Source of the DNA: Phycisphaerales bacterium
GTDB taxonomy: Bacteria; Planctomycetota; Phycisphaerae; UBA1845; Fen-1342
Direction of reading: 5' to 3'
NCBI GenBank assembly: GCA_003162245.1
Contig: PMMM01000039.1
Location: forward strand, 14,592-75,659
DNA length: 61,068 bases
Shown here: positions 14,356 through 25,583 of the stretch, in pieces
Position numbering within the stretch: position 1 is the first letter of the stretch
How the letters are laid out: each line of letters begins with the position of its first letter
Program-made: the position numbers and the translations under genes
Notes under the pieces: model-generated
Databases searched by the model: none
What the model saw: only the letters and a program-made list of their open reading frames with translations
Told to the model about the DNA's origin: nothing

Positions 14356-16005
14356 ATGTCGAAGCGTGACGCGGGCCCCGTTGGATTACGCCTGAGGTTG
14401 GACGACGCGCGGCGCGCCTGGACGCGCAGCGCCGGCGGCCTTACTTCGCGGCCGGTCCGCTGCCGGCAAGACGAATGGTACATCGTCCGCGCGCGGCTCG
14501 CCGACACCGCCTGTACCGGCCGCATGTCCGTGCTGGTGGAGTTCCGCCGCGCGGGCCGCGTGCTCGGCCAACGGCGCGTGTGCCTGTATGCACCCGGCGG
14601 CGCTGATGCCTGCGAGTTGCTGGGCTGGGTCCAGACGCCGCGGCGCGCGACCTGCCTCGCGCTGACGATTCCGGATCGGGCGGTGCCGGGCTGCGTTCAG
14701 GAGTTCGTGCTGCACGACGTGGCCGAGCGCGACCCGCGGTGTCATCCCGCCGCCAACGTGCCCCGCTGGAGCGCAGTGCAACCGCCGTTTGCGGTACGGC
14801 GGATCGTGCTGCCGGCCGCGCTGCACGAGCTGGCGACGCTCCTGCACGACGCCACGTTGGATTTCGCGGAAGCCCCCAGCACGCGCGCTGCGCTGCAGCG
14901 CCGAATTCGCGGGGCAGCGTGCGTGCTGGACCCGGCATGGGTCACGGCTTTGCGTCTGACGTGGGCCGATCTGGAGCGCCTGGCGGCGACGGCCTGGCTC
15001 GTCGTGGACCTGGCGACCACCGCCCGGCTGCTGCGCGACGCCGGCCTGGCCGGGACCGAGGCGCGCACCTGCGCGTCGGGGCACGGCTTGATGTCCGCGC
15101 GCGTCGAGTACTGCGACGTGCCCACGCGCGGGCTGGCCTTGCAGGACGTCGTGCCCTACGCGCTGCGCGACCCGCGCGGCGGCTTCGCCACGCGCGTGTT
15201 GTTGGCCAACCGCTCGTGGCAACGCTACGCCGACACGGTCGGGTTCGCATCCCTTCTGTCCAGCGAAACGCCGTGGGAGCGGCGCCACGGCGACGTGCTT
15301 TCCGCCGCGCGGCCCGTCGGACGCGGCGAGCTGTTGGCCACGGATCTGCCGTGGCTCGTGGCCGGCCGGCACGGGCCGCTCGTGGCGCCGTGCATCGCCG
15401 GACACCTGCTGCGGATGCACCTCGCCGCGCCGCTGCCGGACCACGTGCAGTACTGGAACCGCTGGGAGGACGGGACCGTCGTCGTGCGCGACCTCGCGGA
15501 TTTCGCGGTGCGGCAGCCGGCGTTGCAGGCCGTGCGTTGGGCGTCGCCCGAGCCGGCGCTCGCGCACCTGGGGTTAACTCTCCGGCCCCCGAACGCGACG
15601 CGGCACACGCTGATCCGCACCGGCCGCATCGACAGCGTCGGGGTCCACGACGGTCTGCCGCCCGAGCCGATGACCATCTTCATGAAGTGCCTGGCGCGCG
15701 AGGCCGCCGAGCAGACGAGCTGGGCACGGCGTCACTTGGCCGGGCGGGCTGTCACCTGGCAGTTCGACTCCGCCGATGGTCTTAAGTACGCGTCCCAATT
15801 CGATTCGGCGGTGCCTCTGGCCCACCTGCCCGTGGAGTCGATCCGGGTCCGCCTGGACGATGCCGGGACGGCGGCGAGGGCGGCGCGGGCCGGCAAAGAC
15901 GAGTTAATCCTGATGACGGAGGACGAGGGTCTGTACGGCGACGCCGCACTCGTCTTCCAAGACACGCTCACCCGACGGCTGCGGGCGGTCTTGGAGCGGG
16001 AGTAG
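14356..16005 (+). CDS. Hypothetical protein, 549 aa
   Basis: No family is recognised. The product starts MSKRDAGPVGLRLRLDDARR, is rich in Arg, Ala and Leu, and has no signal peptide or membrane helix. An N-terminal stretch of roughly 120 residues looks beta-rich (SVLVEFRRAGRVLGQRRVCLY), followed by an alpha-helical middle and a C-terminal region with EPMTIFMKCLAREAAEQ and ELILMTEDEGLYGDAALVF. The long frame shows consistent GC-rich third positions, so it is very likely coding. No clear Shine-Dalgarno precedes ATG 14356, so the start is uncertain. It stands alone between the CPBP gene and a large sensor kinase. Confidence 0.7.
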   Translation: MSKRDAGPVGLRLRLDDARRAWTRSAGGLTSRPVRCRQDEWYIVRARLADTACTGRMSVLVEFRRAGRVLGQRRVCLYAPGGADACELLGWVQTPRRATCLALTIPDRAVPGCVQEFVLHDVAERDPRCHPAANVPRWSAVQPPFAVRRIVLPAALHELATLLHDATLDFAEAPSTRAALQRRIRGAACVLDPAWVTALRLTWADLERLAATAWLVVDLATTARLLRDAGLAGTEARTCASGHGLMSARVEYCDVPTRGLALQDVVPYALRDPRGGFATRVLLANRSWQRYADTVGFASLLSSETPWERRHGDVLSAARPVGRGELLATDLPWLVAGRHGPLVAPCIAGHLLRMHLAAPLPDHVQYWNRWEDGTVVVRDLADFAVRQPALQAVRWASPEPALAHLGLTLRPPNATRHTLIRTGRIDSVGVHDGLPPEPMTIFMKCLAREAAEQTSWARRHLAGRAVTWQFDSADGLKYASQFDSAVPLAHLPVESIRVRLDDAGTAARAARAGKDELILMTEDEGLYGDAALVFQDTLTRRLRAVLERE

Positions 16006-16511
16006 CTCGATCCGGCTTCCGCGGCATCACCACGTTCGGTGCCGAGCGGCGAAGCCGCAGTGCAGCCCCGGAAGCGCCGCTGCCCCGACGACCCGGCACA
16101 GCGTGTGCGACGCGTAAGCGAGGCGTCCTGCCGCCGGGCCCCGCAGAGGTTGTCGCCATGAGGGGAATCGAAGTAACTGGACACGGTTAGAACTCTTCGT
16201 CGCTGGCTCCGCGAGCCCGAGTCGCGCGACCGTTGCTGCCTGGCGGGCGCCCTGACGGTACGAGTGGCGCTCTTGGCTGACCCACCGGGTACGGTGAGCC
16301 GCGCGGAGCACTTTTATTCGCCCTTCTCGAGGCTTCCCAATTCCGAGGATGACTTCGGGCCACGCGGGGCTCAACACAAGGCGAAACTCGGACGATACAG
16401 GATCAGACGATCTCTGGCTCGCGCAACACCATTTCCGAGCCACGTAAATCGGACGCTCTAGAACTGGTTCGCGGGACGTTGGCCAGCGCTGCCCGTCCCT
16501 ACGGTGACGTA
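16006..16511. other. Intergenic region upstream of the hybrid kinase, no gene seen
   Basis: This 506-bp stretch contains only short frames lacking protein-like composition. It probably carries the promoter of the downstream kinase gene, but no convincing -35/-10 pair or RNA element was found. Confidence 0.5.
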
Positions 16512-19500
16512 ATGACACCTGTTTCTCTTCGCGCTCGCAGCGCGCGGGCATCGGCAGGGGGTCTACGCCGCTTCTTACCCTTCGGTTTGGCGGCAACTTT
16601 GGGGCTTGTTCTGTCACTGTGCGCCTTTCGCAGCGTGCGGGCGTGGGAAAAGGGCCGTTCACAGGCTGAATTCGAAGAACGCGTCACGGTCTTGGCACAC
16701 GAAGTACGCCGCGACATCGAGGACATTGGCGAGATCCTGGATTCGGCCGCCGCGTTCTACGCGGCTACCCGCGAGGTGGAGCGGGATGAGTTCGCGACCT
16801 TCGCCAAGCCGTTGTTGCTGAACTGCCCGCAGGTTGAGTCTCTGGAATGGGTGCCGCGTGTCCCGGCGATGGCACGGCCCGCCATCGAGCAGTACGCGCA
16901 AGCCCAGGGATACCCAGCGTTTGAAATCACGGAATTGACGGCCCCAGGCAGGCTGGCGCCGGCTGCGCCGCGCTCGGAGTATTTCCCGGTCCTCTGGGTC
17001 GCGTCCAACGCCGGCCACGAGCACGCCGTGGGCTTCGACCTCGGCTCTGAGCCGGCCTGTCGGGCCCTGCTCGACAAGGCACTCGAAACCCAGGCAGCAA
17101 CTGCCGCGTCGCGCGCGACCGCGATGCACCCGATCGATGGTGAGCCCGGCATGCGGATGGTGCAGCCGGTGTACGGATATGGGGCGCCGCCCGACTTCCA
17201 AAAACGCCCAGCGGAGTTGGGCGGCTTCGTGGTGGCTGCGTTTCACCTCCGCTGTCTCGTCGAACGCTGCCTGGTAAACTCGAAAACGGACGGGATTGAC
17301 GTCCGCCTGTTCGACGGCGGCCGGCCAGACGAGCGGCGCCTGCTGTACGCGCACGCGGCCGGCGGCCCGAGCGCCCGCCCCAACGAGTGGGCTACACAGC
17401 CCATCCGCGCCAGCGCCCAGCCCGTCGCCTGGCGCGACCAAGCCGAAGACCCCTGGGTGCTGGAGTGCGCACCGGGGTTGGGGTATCGCGCCACGGTGGA
17501 AGCCTGGTCCGCCTGGGCGGTCTTGGCCGGCGGGCTGTTGCTCACGGCGTGGCTGAGCGCTTACCTGCTCCTCGCCCTGGCGCGGCACCGGCGGGTCGAG
17601 CAACTCATTACGTGCCGGACAGCCGAGCTATCGGCCGCGAACCGCCAACTACTAGGCGAGGTCGCGGAACGCACACAGGCCGACGAGGCGCTGCGGGAGC
17701 GGGAAGCCGTCTTGCACGGCATCACGGACTCGGCCCAGGACGCCATCCTGATGATGGACCCGCAGGGGTGCGTGTCCTTCTGGAATCCGGCGGCCGAGCG
17801 CCTGCTCGGATACGCGGCGGGCGAGGCGCTTGGGCAGAATCTGCACGAGCTTCTGGCACCGGAGCGCTATCGCCGCGCACACGACCAGGCGTTCCCGGAG
17901 TTCCAGCGCACCGGACGCGGCCAAGCGGTCGGCCAGACGTTGGAACTGCACGCCCTGCACAAGGATGGCCGGGAGGTCGCGGTGGCCGTGTCCCTCTCCG
18001 GTGTCCAGGTCGACAACGCGTGGCACGCCGTGGGCATCCTGCGTGACGTGACCGAGCGCAAGCGCGCCGAGGAAGCCCTGCGTCAGAGCGAGGAGCGCTT
18101 CCGTCTCGCCGCCCAGTCCATCACCAACATGGTGTGGGAATGGGATCTTGTCACCGGCACGCTCGACTGGTTCGGCGATATCGAGGGTCTCCTCGGCTAC
18201 CCGCCGGGAGAGTTTCCGCACACCGTCGAAGCTTGGAAGGCGCTGGTAGATCCCGAAGACCACGACCGCGTCATGGCGGCTCTTGACCGCCACGGCAAGG
18301 GCGACGCTCCGTACGACGAGGAATACCGCGTCCGGCGCAAGGACGGCGGCGTTTGTCATTGGCGCGCCCGGGGCACCGCGATTCGCGACTCGCAGGGGAA
18401 AGCCATCCGCATGTTCGGAGCCATTGAGGACATCACCGAGCGCAAGCAATTGGAGGATGAGCGTAGGGAAACACGTCGGCGGCAGCAAGGCGTCAGCCAC
18501 CTCCGGCAGTTGCTGCTGGCGCCGGCCCCGCTCGAAACCAAACTCAAGAGCGTCACCGACGGCATCGTCCACCTGTTCGAGGCCGATTTCTGCCGCATCT
18601 GGCTGATACGCCCCGGAGATAGGTGCGAACGGGACTGCATCCATGCCGAGGTGCACGAAGGCCCGCACGTCTGCCGCTACCGTGACCGGTGTCTGCACTT
18701 GCTGGCGAGTTCCGGTCGGTACACCCACATAGACGGCCCAGGCCACCGGCGCGTTCCGTTCGGGTGTTACAAAATTGGGCGCGTCGCATCGGACGAGGAG
18801 CGCGGGTTTCTCACCAACGACGTGCAGAATGATCCGCGCGTTCACAATCACGATTGGGCCCGCGAGCTGGGACTGGTGTCGTTCGCGGGCTACCGGCTTC
18901 GCGCGCCCGAGGGAGACACCCTGGGCGTTCTGGCCCTGTTCGCCAAACATCCGCTCTCCGCCGACGAAGACGCCATGCTGGACGGACTCGGGAGCACGGT
19001 GGCACTTGTCGTCCAGCAAGCCGCGGCGGAGGACGCGCTGCGCCTGTCGAAAGCCGGCTTGGAGCAAGTCAACGAGCAACTGCAACAAGTTAGCGCGCGG
19101 GCCGAACAGATGGCGGTGCAGGCCGAGGCCGCCACCCAAGCCAAGAGCGAGTTCCTGGCCAACATGAGCCACGAGATTCGCACGCCGATGAACGGCATCA
19201 TCGGCCTGAGCCACCTGGCCCTGAAAACCGACCTGGACGCCAAGCAGCGCGATTACGTGACGAAGATCCAGTCCTCGGCGCACGCGCTGCTGGGCATCAT
19301 CAACGACATCCTCGACTTGTCCAAGATGGAGGCCAGCAAGCTCAAACTGGAGTCCACTGAGTTTCACCTGGACCAGGTGCTCGAACGCGTGTCGGCCATG
19401 GTGGCCCTCCAGGCCGAGGAGAAAGGCCTCGAACTCTGTGTGTCCCGGCCGCCGAATGTTCCGCTGGCGCTGGTGGGCGATCCATTGCGGCTGGGGCAGG

Positions 19501-21383
19501 TTCTCGCCAACCTCGCCACGAATGCCGTCAAGTTCACCGAGCGTGGCGAGGTCGTCATCGCGGTGGAACGGATCGGCCAGGACGACGACCAGGCGGTCCT
19601 CAAGTTCTCCGTGCGCGACACCGGTATCGGCCTGACCGAAGAGCAGCGCTCCAAGCTCTTCCGTCCCTTCACCCAGGCCGACGGCTCGACCACGCGCAAG
19701 TACGGCGGCACGGGCCTGGGCCTGACGATCAGCAAGCAGCTCGTGGAACTCATGGGTGGCCAGATCGATGTTGAGAGCACGCCGGGGCGCGGCAGCACCT
19801 TCGCCTTCACGATCCCCTTCGGCCTCCAGGCGGCCAGCGGTCCCCAAGCGCCGGTCGTCCCAGTTGACCTGCGCAACATGAAGGCCCTGATCGTTGACGA
19901 CAGTGCCTCGGCCCGCGAGATCCTGAGCGACACCCTGATTTCGCTGGCCTTTCAGGTCACAGCGGTCGCGTCCGGCGAGGCCGCGCTGGCGGAGCTGGAA
20001 CGTGCGGCCCAGGCCGGCGGACGCTTCTATGACCTGATCCTCTTGGATTGGAAGATGCCCGGCCTCGACGGCATCGAGACGGCGCGCCACATCAAGAGCA
20101 ATCGGCGTTTGCCCAAGACGCCGACCATCTTCATGATCACCGCCTACGACAACGAAGACGTGAAACGCCAGGCGAACGATCTCGACTTGGACAAGCTGCT
20201 CACTAAGCCCGTCAGCGGTTCCCAGCTTTTCGACGCCATCATGGAAGTCTTCACCAGTAGCTCCGTCAAACCGCCGATCCCCGACACGTCGCCTTCCTGC
20301 GACCTGGCGGCCGCCGTGGCCATCCGCGGCGCCCGCGTGCTGCTCGTGGAGGACAACGCGATCAACCAGCAGGTCGCCCGCGAGATCCTCGGAGGTCTCG
20401 GCCTCACCGTACAGATCGCCGGCAACGGCTGCGAGGCCGTGGAGGCCGTCCTGGCCGGTCAGACCGCATTCGACGTGGTCCTCATGGACTTGCAGATGCC
20501 AGAGATGGACGGCTATGAGGCCACGCGCCGGTTGCGCGCGCGGTTCGGACCTGAGCAACTGCCGATTGTCGCGATGACGGCCCACGCTCTGGAATCTGAG
20601 CACCAGAAATGCCTGGCCGCCGGCATGAACGACCATCTGCCCAAGCCGGTCGATCCGGAGCAGCTCTTGGCCACGCTGGCCCGCTGGATCAAGCCGGACG
20701 CGAGCCGCCAGGCCAAACCGCTGCCTGGCGCCCGAGCCGTATCCGACGTACCCGGAGACTTTCCAGTCGCAGTGCCCGGCCTTGATCTCGATGCCGCGCT
20801 GCGGAAACTGGGCGGCAATCGGCCACTGCTCTTGAAGCTGCTGCGCGACTTCCAGCGCGACTTTGGCGAAGTCGTCACCAGGATCCGCGCCGCCCTCGCC
20901 CACAACGATCTCGAGCTGGCCCAGCGCACCGCCCACACGCTCAAAGGCGTGGCCGGCAACATCGCCGCGACGGATGTGTTCGCCGCCGCCCAGGCCGTCG
21001 ATGCCGCCCTCCGCAAGTCCGAGCAAGACCATCTGGGCGCGTTGCTTGACCATCTGCACGCCAGTCTGCAGACCGTCCTGTCGGGTATCCCCGCAGCGCC
21101 GCCGCCGAACCCGCCGGCGTCGCCGCTCGCCGCGCCGACTCCCAATCGGGCCGCACTCGACCTGCCCCGGGTGACGCAGGCCCTCGCCGAGCTCGACGGC
21201 TTGCTGAAGCGGAACAACCTCGCAGCAAAGAAACACCTCGGGCCGTTGCATGATCTACTGGCCGCCGCGGGGGTTGCAGAACTCCTGGCGCAACTCGAAA
21301 GTTGCGTGAACGGGTTGGACTTCAAAGGTGCCCAGGCGGCCGTGACCGCCCTCATGGAAGAACTCAGCGTGGCCCTGCCATAG
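16512..21383 (+). CDS. Hybrid sensor histidine kinase (CHASE-PAS-PAS-GAF-HisKA-HATPase-REC-REC-Hpt)
   Basis: This 1623-aa inner-membrane kinase has one helix at residues 21-39, an extracytoplasmic CHASE-type sensor to about 330, and a second helix at about 335-357. Two PAS domains (about 393-520 and 522-643) and a GAF domain (about 674-837) follow; the GAF carries a Cys/His-rich loop, [17 protein letters not shown]. The kinase core has phospho-acceptor His887 in MSHEIRTP, the N-box [15 protein letters not shown] and GGTGLGL. Two receiver domains ([20 protein letters not shown]) and an Hpt domain ([11 protein letters not shown]) complete a phosphorelay. A last segment of about 75 aa may be a degenerate second Hpt lacking its His. 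ATG 16512 is chosen; 16479 is possible. The next gene, 12 bp away, is a REC-GGDEF output protein. Confidence 0.92.
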   Translation: MTPVSLRARSARASAGGLRRFLPFGLAATLGLVLSLCAFRSVRAWEKGRSQAEFEERVTVLAHEVRRDIEDIGEILDSAAAFYAATREVERDEFATFAKPLLLNCPQVESLEWVPRVPAMARPAIEQYAQAQGYPAFEITELTAPGRLAPAAPRSEYFPVLWVASNAGHEHAVGFDLGSEPACRALLDKALETQAATAASRATAMHPIDGEPGMRMVQPVYGYGAPPDFQKRPAELGGFVVAAFHLRCLVERCLVNSKTDGIDVRLFDGGRPDERRLLYAHAAGGPSARPNEWATQPIRASAQPVAWRDQAEDPWVLECAPGLGYRATVEAWSAWAVLAGGLLLTAWLSAYLLLALARHRRVEQLITCRTAELSAANRQLLGEVAERTQADEALREREAVLHGITDSAQDAILMMDPQGCVSFWNPAAERLLGYAAGEALGQNLHELLAPERYRRAHDQAFPEFQRTGRGQAVGQTLELHALHKDGREVAVAVSLSGVQVDNAWHAVGILRDVTERKRAEEALRQSEERFRLAAQSITNMVWEWDLVTGTLDWFGDIEGLLGYPPGEFPHTVEAWKALVDPEDHDRVMAALDRHGKGDAPYDEEYRVRRKDGGVCHWRARGTAIRDSQGKAIRMFGAIEDITERKQLEDERRETRRRQQGVSHLRQLLLAPAPLETKLKSVTDGIVHLFEADFCRIWLIRPGDRCERDCIHAEVHEGPHVCRYRDRCLHLLASSGRYTHIDGPGHRRVPFGCYKIGRVASDEERGFLTNDVQNDPRVHNHDWARELGLVSFAGYRLRAPEGDTLGVLALFAKHPLSADEDAMLDGLGSTVALVVQQAAAEDALRLSKAGLEQVNEQLQQVSARAEQMAVQAEAATQAKSEFLANMSHEIRTPMNGIIGLSHLALKTDLDAKQRDYVTKIQSSAHALLGIINDILDLSKMEASKLKLESTEFHLDQVLERVSAMVALQAEEKGLELCVSRPPNVPLALVGDPLRLGQVLANLATNAVKFTERGEVVIAVERIGQDDDQAVLKFSVRDTGIGLTEEQRSKLFRPFTQADGSTTRKYGGTGLGLTISKQLVELMGGQIDVESTPGRGSTFAFTIPFGLQAASGPQAPVVPVDLRNMKALIVDDSASAREILSDTLISLAFQVTAVASGEAALAELERAAQAGGRFYDLILLDWKMPGLDGIETARHIKSNRRLPKTPTIFMITAYDNEDVKRQANDLDLDKLLTKPVSGSQLFDAIMEVFTSSSVKPPIPDTSPSCDLAAAVAIRGARVLLVEDNAINQQVAREILGGLGLTVQIAGNGCEAVEAVLAGQTAFDVVLMDLQMPEMDGYEATRRLRARFGPEQLPIVAMTAHALESEHQKCLAAGMNDHLPKPVDPEQLLATLARWIKPDASRQAKPLPGARAVSDVPGDFPVAVPGLDLDAALRKLGGNRPLLLKLLRDFQRDFGEVVTRIRAALAHNDLELAQRTAHTLKGVAGNIAATDVFAAAQAVDAALRKSEQDHLGALLDHLHASLQTVLSGIPAAPPPNPPASPLAAPTPNRAALDLPRVTQALAELDGLLKRNNLAAKKHLGPLHDLLAAAGVAELLAQLESCVNGLDFKGAQAAVTALMEELSVALP

Positions 21384-21395
21384 CGAGGAGTCGCC

Positions 21396-22328
21396 ATGGA
21401 TTCGGCGCTCTCTGCCCCTCAGACCGTCCTCATCGTTGACGACACTCCGGCCAACATCGAGATCCTCAGTTCCATTCTCGGGGCCGAGTACGAAGTCCTG
21501 TTTGCGACCAGCGGTCGCGAAGCCCTCGACCTCGTCGCCCGCCAGATCCCCGACCTGATCCTGCTGGACATCATGATGCCCGCTATGGACGGCTACGAGG
21601 TCTGCAAGCAACTCAAAGCCAATCCCCAGACGCGTAACGTCCCCGTGATCTTCATCACCGCCCTCAGCGAGGAGGCCGACGAGGCCCGCGGCCTGGAGGT
21701 CGGTGCCATCGACTATATTTCCAAGCCCATCAGTGCCCCCATCGTCAAGGCGCGCGTGCGCAATCACCTTCAACTGAAGCGCTACCGCGACATACTCGAA
21801 GACCTCTCGGCTCGGGACGGCCTGACGGGCATCGCCAACCGGCGCCGCCTCGATGAGTTCCTGGCCCAGGAATGGCTCCGTGGCCGCCGCACGCAGAGCC
21901 CCCTCTCCATTTGCCTGACAGACATCGACTTCTTCAAACGCTTCAACGGCTGCTACGGACACGCCGCCGGCGATGACTGCCTCCGTCGCGTCGCGTTGGC
22001 CTTGGCCAGCGTCAGCCGCCGCCCCGCCGACCTCGTCGCGCGCTACGGCGGCGAGGAGTTCGTCTGCGTGCTGCCGGATACAGACGCCGCTGGCGCCGCC
22101 CTGCTGGCGGATAAGTTCTCCGACGCTGTCATCGCGCTGGGAATCCCCCACGCAGACTCAACCGTCGCAGGACATGTCACAATAAGCGGTGGGGTCGCCA
22201 CGGCGATTCCGACCGAAGAGTCGTCCGCAGCACAACTACTCGAAGCCGCCGATCGGATGCTCTACCAAGCGAAGAAAACCGGCCGAAATCGGGTCCTGGC
22301 GCCACTCTGGGAAACCGTGCATTGCTAA
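21396..22328 (+). CDS. Response regulator diguanylate cyclase (REC-GGDEF)
   Basis: This 310-aa cytoplasmic output protein makes cyclic di-GMP. The receiver domain occupies about residues 1-125, with acidic residues in VDDTPAN, the phospho-acceptor Asp in LLDIMMPAMDGYEV and the KPIS lysine. The GGDEF domain follows at about 145-305, with the active-site motif as GGEEF. An RPAD sequence five residues upstream fits the RxxD inhibitory I-site, so feedback inhibition by the product is expected. It lies 12 bp downstream of the hybrid kinase and almost certainly receives phosphate from it. The start ATG 21396 has GAGGAG about 7 nt upstream. Confidence 0.93.
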   Translation: MDSALSAPQTVLIVDDTPANIEILSSILGAEYEVLFATSGREALDLVARQIPDLILLDIMMPAMDGYEVCKQLKANPQTRNVPVIFITALSEEADEARGLEVGAIDYISKPISAPIVKARVRNHLQLKRYRDILEDLSARDGLTGIANRRRLDEFLAQEWLRGRRTQSPLSICLTDIDFFKRFNGCYGHAAGDDCLRRVALALASVSRRPADLVARYGGEEFVCVLPDTDAAGAALLADKFSDAVIALGIPHADSTVAGHVTISGGVATAIPTEESSAAQLLEAADRMLYQAKKTGRNRVLAPLWETVHC

Positions 22329-22503
22329 CGTGCCGCAGGCAATCACTGGAGCCTGGCTGTCCTCCGCTTACGTCCTGGATGCACAACCAAGGCGTTGCGG
22401 CGCGCGCCGAGCCACCCTGCGTAGCCCGCCGTCCGCTGGGCTCGCGCGATGGCTCAGCCGCCGGGCCGACCCGGCCTGATCATACGCCATCTTCCGAGAA
22501 GAC

Positions 22504-22578
22504 TCGGGGCGACAAGATTCGAACTTGCGACCTCGTGGACCCAAACCACGCGCTCTAGCCAGGCTGAGCTACGCCCCG
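22504..22578 (-). tRNA. tRNA-Pro (anticodon TGG)
   Basis: A full cloverleaf can be drawn on the minus strand. The acceptor CGGGGCG pairs with CGCCCCG, the discriminator is A, the D-stem is GCTC, the anticodon loop is TTTGGGT with TGG, and the T-loop is GTTCGAATC. CCA is not encoded. Confidence 0.95.
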
Positions 22579-22593
22579 CGGTCTTGGCCGACT

Positions 22594-22622
22594 ATCATAG
22601 CCGCCGGCGCCAGAGATGAGAA
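22594..22622 (-). promoter_or_regulatory. Promoter of tRNA-Pro
   Basis: On the minus strand, TATGAT (22599-22594) lies 16 bp before the tRNA 5' end and TTCTCA (22622-22617) lies 17 bp further upstream. The -10 box is good; the -35 box matches at four of six positions. Confidence 0.5.
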
Positions 22623-23214
22623 TGGATCAGGGCCCCGCAAAGATCACCCCCGGGACCCGGGAGACGGCGCGCAGCCTCCACTCCGGGCAGCGCGGCCGTC
22701 CCTAGTCCTGGATGCTTCTTTCACACCGGAGAACACCGACGGGGCGAGCCCGCCAGCGCTCACGCGCATTGTGCCGACGATCAAACATGTCTTAATCGGA
22801 TGGCGTCTCCGAAACGCCACATCGCCGAAGTTGGCCGCCGTGCTGTGTGCCCCCCGGCGCACATTCCACGCCGCTTTCCGGAGCGGCGGCCCGCAGCCAC
22901 GGTGCCGCGAGTCATGCAGAACAAGAGCGGCAACTCAGACCGGAAGAAACAGCAGCGACCGGTGCGCCAACAGATCACGACGCAACGTCCACTGCGCCAA
23001 CCCATCCCACGCTGCGGCCCGCACCGGAGAATCACACGGCACGGAACACGCGGAACGCTCCCGCGTAATTGGGCGACCGGCTAGATGGGACAGGGCCGGG
23101 TCGCCGACGTCGACAGTGCACCGCGTCGCGTTTACTTCACACGTCGCGGTCCAAAACTAGTATAGCACGCGAAGTGCCTGCGGCAACGTCAAGTGTGACA
23201 ATAAAGTTCGCGTC
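22623..23214. other. Long gap without a recognisable gene
   Basis: About 590 bp between the tRNA-Pro promoter and the 3' end of glnN hold only short overlapping frames on both strands, with no ribosome site and no family match. Local GC is somewhat lower near 23130-23214, just past the glnN stop. No terminator with a T-run was identified. Confidence 0.4.
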
Positions 23215-25347
23215 TTACTTCACGAACAACATCTCGGAGTAGCGCGGCAGGGGCCAGACGTCATCGGGGACGGATTGTTCGAGGGTGTCGGAGATGCGGC
23301 GGGCTTCGGCCATTGCCGGGAGGAGCTTGTCGCGCGTGTGGTGGGCGCGAGTGACGTGGTCGGGGAGGCGGAGGGCCTCAGCCTTTTCGACGGCGACGAT
23401 TGCGGCGCTAAGCTCGGCGAGGAGTCCAACAATGCGCACGAGCTGGGCTTTCGTGTCGGGGCATTTGACGCCGGCCGACTCGCTGGAGGCGACGGCGTGG
23501 GCGAGCTCGGTTTGGAAGCGCAGGGCGGCGGGCTGGACCTCGCGTTTGAGCATGGAGACCAGGGTGCGGGCCTCGATGGCGACGGTGCGGTTGTAGCGCT
23601 CGAAGTTCACGTCGACGCGGGCCTGCAGCTCGCGCTTGTTGAGCACGTTGTACCGCTGAAACAGCTCCTGGGCCTTCTTGGTGGCCAGGGCCGGGAGGGC
23701 GTCGACCGTCGTCTTCAGGTTGGGCAGGCCGCGGCGCTCGGCCTCCTTGTGCCACGCCTCGCTGTAGTTGTCGCCGTCGAAAATGACGCGGCGGTGCTTC
23801 TTGACGACCTCCTTGAGCAGGGCCTTGACGGCGGTTTCGAGCTTGGCGGGCGCGGGGTTCTTGCCGGCGCGCGTTTGCAGCTCGGTGGCCATGAAGTCGA
23901 GGGACTCGGCGATGATCGTGTTCAGCACGGTGTTGGCCCAGGCGATGGCCTGGCTCGATCCGACCGCGCGGAACTCGAACTTGTTGCCGGTGAACGCGAA
24001 GGGGCTGGTGCGGTTGCGGTCGCCGGAGTGGCGGGGGATTTGCGGCAGGGTCCGGGCGCCGAGGTCGAGGCTGCCACCCTTCTTGGTGGAGTGCGCGCCG
24101 CCCTGGGCGAGCTGAGCGAGGATGTCGCTGAGCATGTCGCCGAGGTAGATCGACATGATCGCGGGCGGGGCTTCGTTGGCGCCGAGGCGGTGGTCGTTGG
24201 CGGCGCTGGCGACGGAAGCGCGGAGCAGGTCGGCGTGCAGATCGACCGCCCGCACGCAGGCCAGCAGGAAGACGAGGAACTGCATGTGCGTGTGGGTTTC
24301 GACGTGCGGGTCGAGCAGGTTCACGCCGGTGTCGGTCGAGATCGACCAGTTGTTGTGCTTGCCGGAGCCGTTGATGCCGGCGAAGGGCTTTTCGTGGAGG
24401 AGGCAGACGAAGCCGTGGCGTTCGGCGACGGTGCGCAGCATCTGCATCATGAGCATCTGGTGATCGGAGGCGACGTTGGCGCTCTCGAAGATGGGGGCGA
24501 ACTCGTACTGGTTGGGGGCGACCTCGTTGTGGCGGGTTTTGACGGGCACGCCGAGCTCGTAGAGGTGCCGTTCGACCTCGGTCATGAAGGCCATGACGCG
24601 TTCGGGGATGGCGCCGAAATAGTGGTCGTCGAGCTGGTGTCCCTTGGGGGCGGGGGCGCCGATGAGCGTGCGGCCGCAGAGGCGCAGGTCCTCGCGGCGA
24701 TCATGGAACGAGCGGTCGACGAGGAAGTACTCCTGCTCGCTGCCGATCGTGGTGATGACGCGTGAGACGCCTTTATGCGTGCCGAAAATCCGCAGGATGC
24801 GCAGGGCCTGGTCGCTGACGGCCTGGATCGAGCGCAGCAGCGGGGTTTTCTTGTCGAGGGCTTCGCCGGTCCAGGAGACGAACGCCGTCGGGATGCACAG
24901 CGTAGCGCTGTCGGGGGTTTTGAAGATGAACGCGGGGCTGGTGGCGTCCCAGGCGGTGTAGCCGCGGGCCTCGAAGGTCTCGCGGATACCGCCGGAGGGG
25001 AAGGAGCTGGCATCGGGCTCGCCCTGGATCAACTGGGGCGCGGAGAAGGCCTCGATGGCGCCGCCGACGCCGTTAGGCGACAGGAAGGCGTCGTGTTTTT
25101 CGGCAGTGTGGCCGGTGAGGGGCTGGAACCAGTGGGTGTAGTGGGTGCAGCCGTGCTCGAGGGCCCAGGACTTCATGGCGGCGGCGACCATGCCGGCGAC
25201 GGCGGGGTCGAGCGGGAGGCCGCGCTGCATGGTGTGGACGAGCTTCTCGTAGGCGTCCTCGGGCAGGTGCCGGCGCATGACTTCGCCGGTGAAGGTCAGG
25301 GCGCCGAACGTATCCGACAGTTTCGTCACACCGCCGTTGGGCGACAT
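23215..25347 (-). CDS. glnN: Glutamine synthetase type III
   Basis: ATP-dependent formation of glutamine from glutamate and ammonium. The 710-aa length is typical of the GSIII family, against about 450-470 aa for GSI. Diagnostic segments include [17 protein letters not shown] near the N-terminus, the acidic metal-site segment [10 protein letters not shown], and [18 protein letters not shown]. The GSIII C-terminal helical extension ([25 protein letters not shown]) is also present. The start [10 protein letters not shown] is an ATG ending at 25347 with GGAGG close upstream. It is monocistronic. No NtrC-type or PII gene is nearby. Confidence 0.95.
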   Translation of the reverse strand: MSPNGGVTKLSDTFGALTFTGEVMRRHLPEDAYEKLVHTMQRGLPLDPAVAGMVAAAMKSWALEHGCTHYTHWFQPLTGHTAEKHDAFLSPNGVGGAIEAFSAPQLIQGEPDASSFPSGGIRETFEARGYTAWDATSPAFIFKTPDSATLCIPTAFVSWTGEALDKKTPLLRSIQAVSDQALRILRIFGTHKGVSRVITTIGSEQEYFLVDRSFHDRREDLRLCGRTLIGAPAPKGHQLDDHYFGAIPERVMAFMTEVERHLYELGVPVKTRHNEVAPNQYEFAPIFESANVASDHQMLMMQMLRTVAERHGFVCLLHEKPFAGINGSGKHNNWSISTDTGVNLLDPHVETHTHMQFLVFLLACVRAVDLHADLLRASVASAANDHRLGANEAPPAIMSIYLGDMLSDILAQLAQGGAHSTKKGGSLDLGARTLPQIPRHSGDRNRTSPFAFTGNKFEFRAVGSSQAIAWANTVLNTIIAESLDFMATELQTRAGKNPAPAKLETAVKALLKEVVKKHRRVIFDGDNYSEAWHKEAERRGLPNLKTTVDALPALATKKAQELFQRYNVLNKRELQARVDVNFERYNRTVAIEARTLVSMLKREVQPAALRFQTELAHAVASSESAGVKCPDTKAQLVRIVGLLAELSAAIVAVEKAEALRLPDHVTRAHHTRDKLLPAMAEARRISDTLEQSVPDDVWPLPRYSEMLFVK

Positions 25348-25583
25348 GGGGTGGTACCTCCAAGCTCATGCGCTACAGACGAGTTTTCCGTCTCGATTCA
25401 CCAATACATCGGAGTCGGGGGCCGGGGGGCTGCAAGAGCGTGTGTCGGCCGCGCGAAAAACGACCGATAATCGCGCCAGCTGCAGGCACCGCGGCTGCAC
25501 AGCTCCGGCCTGAACCGAACGCCGCGCAACGTAACGCTGCACATGGACGGCGACAAGAGCGGGGGGGCAAACAGGGCGAACGG

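Noticed and set aside
17652-21251. A 1199-codon open frame on the minus strand
   Set aside because: It is entirely antisense to the hybrid kinase, whose domains are unmistakable. GC-rich codons often leave the opposite strand open.
22525-23160. A 211-codon plus-strand frame starting inside tRNA-Pro
   Set aside because: It begins within a tRNA gene on the other strand, has no ribosome site, and its residues look random.
23275-24765. A 496-codon plus-strand frame rich in Gly, Val and Asp
   Set aside because: Antisense shadow of glnN with no family features or ribosome site.
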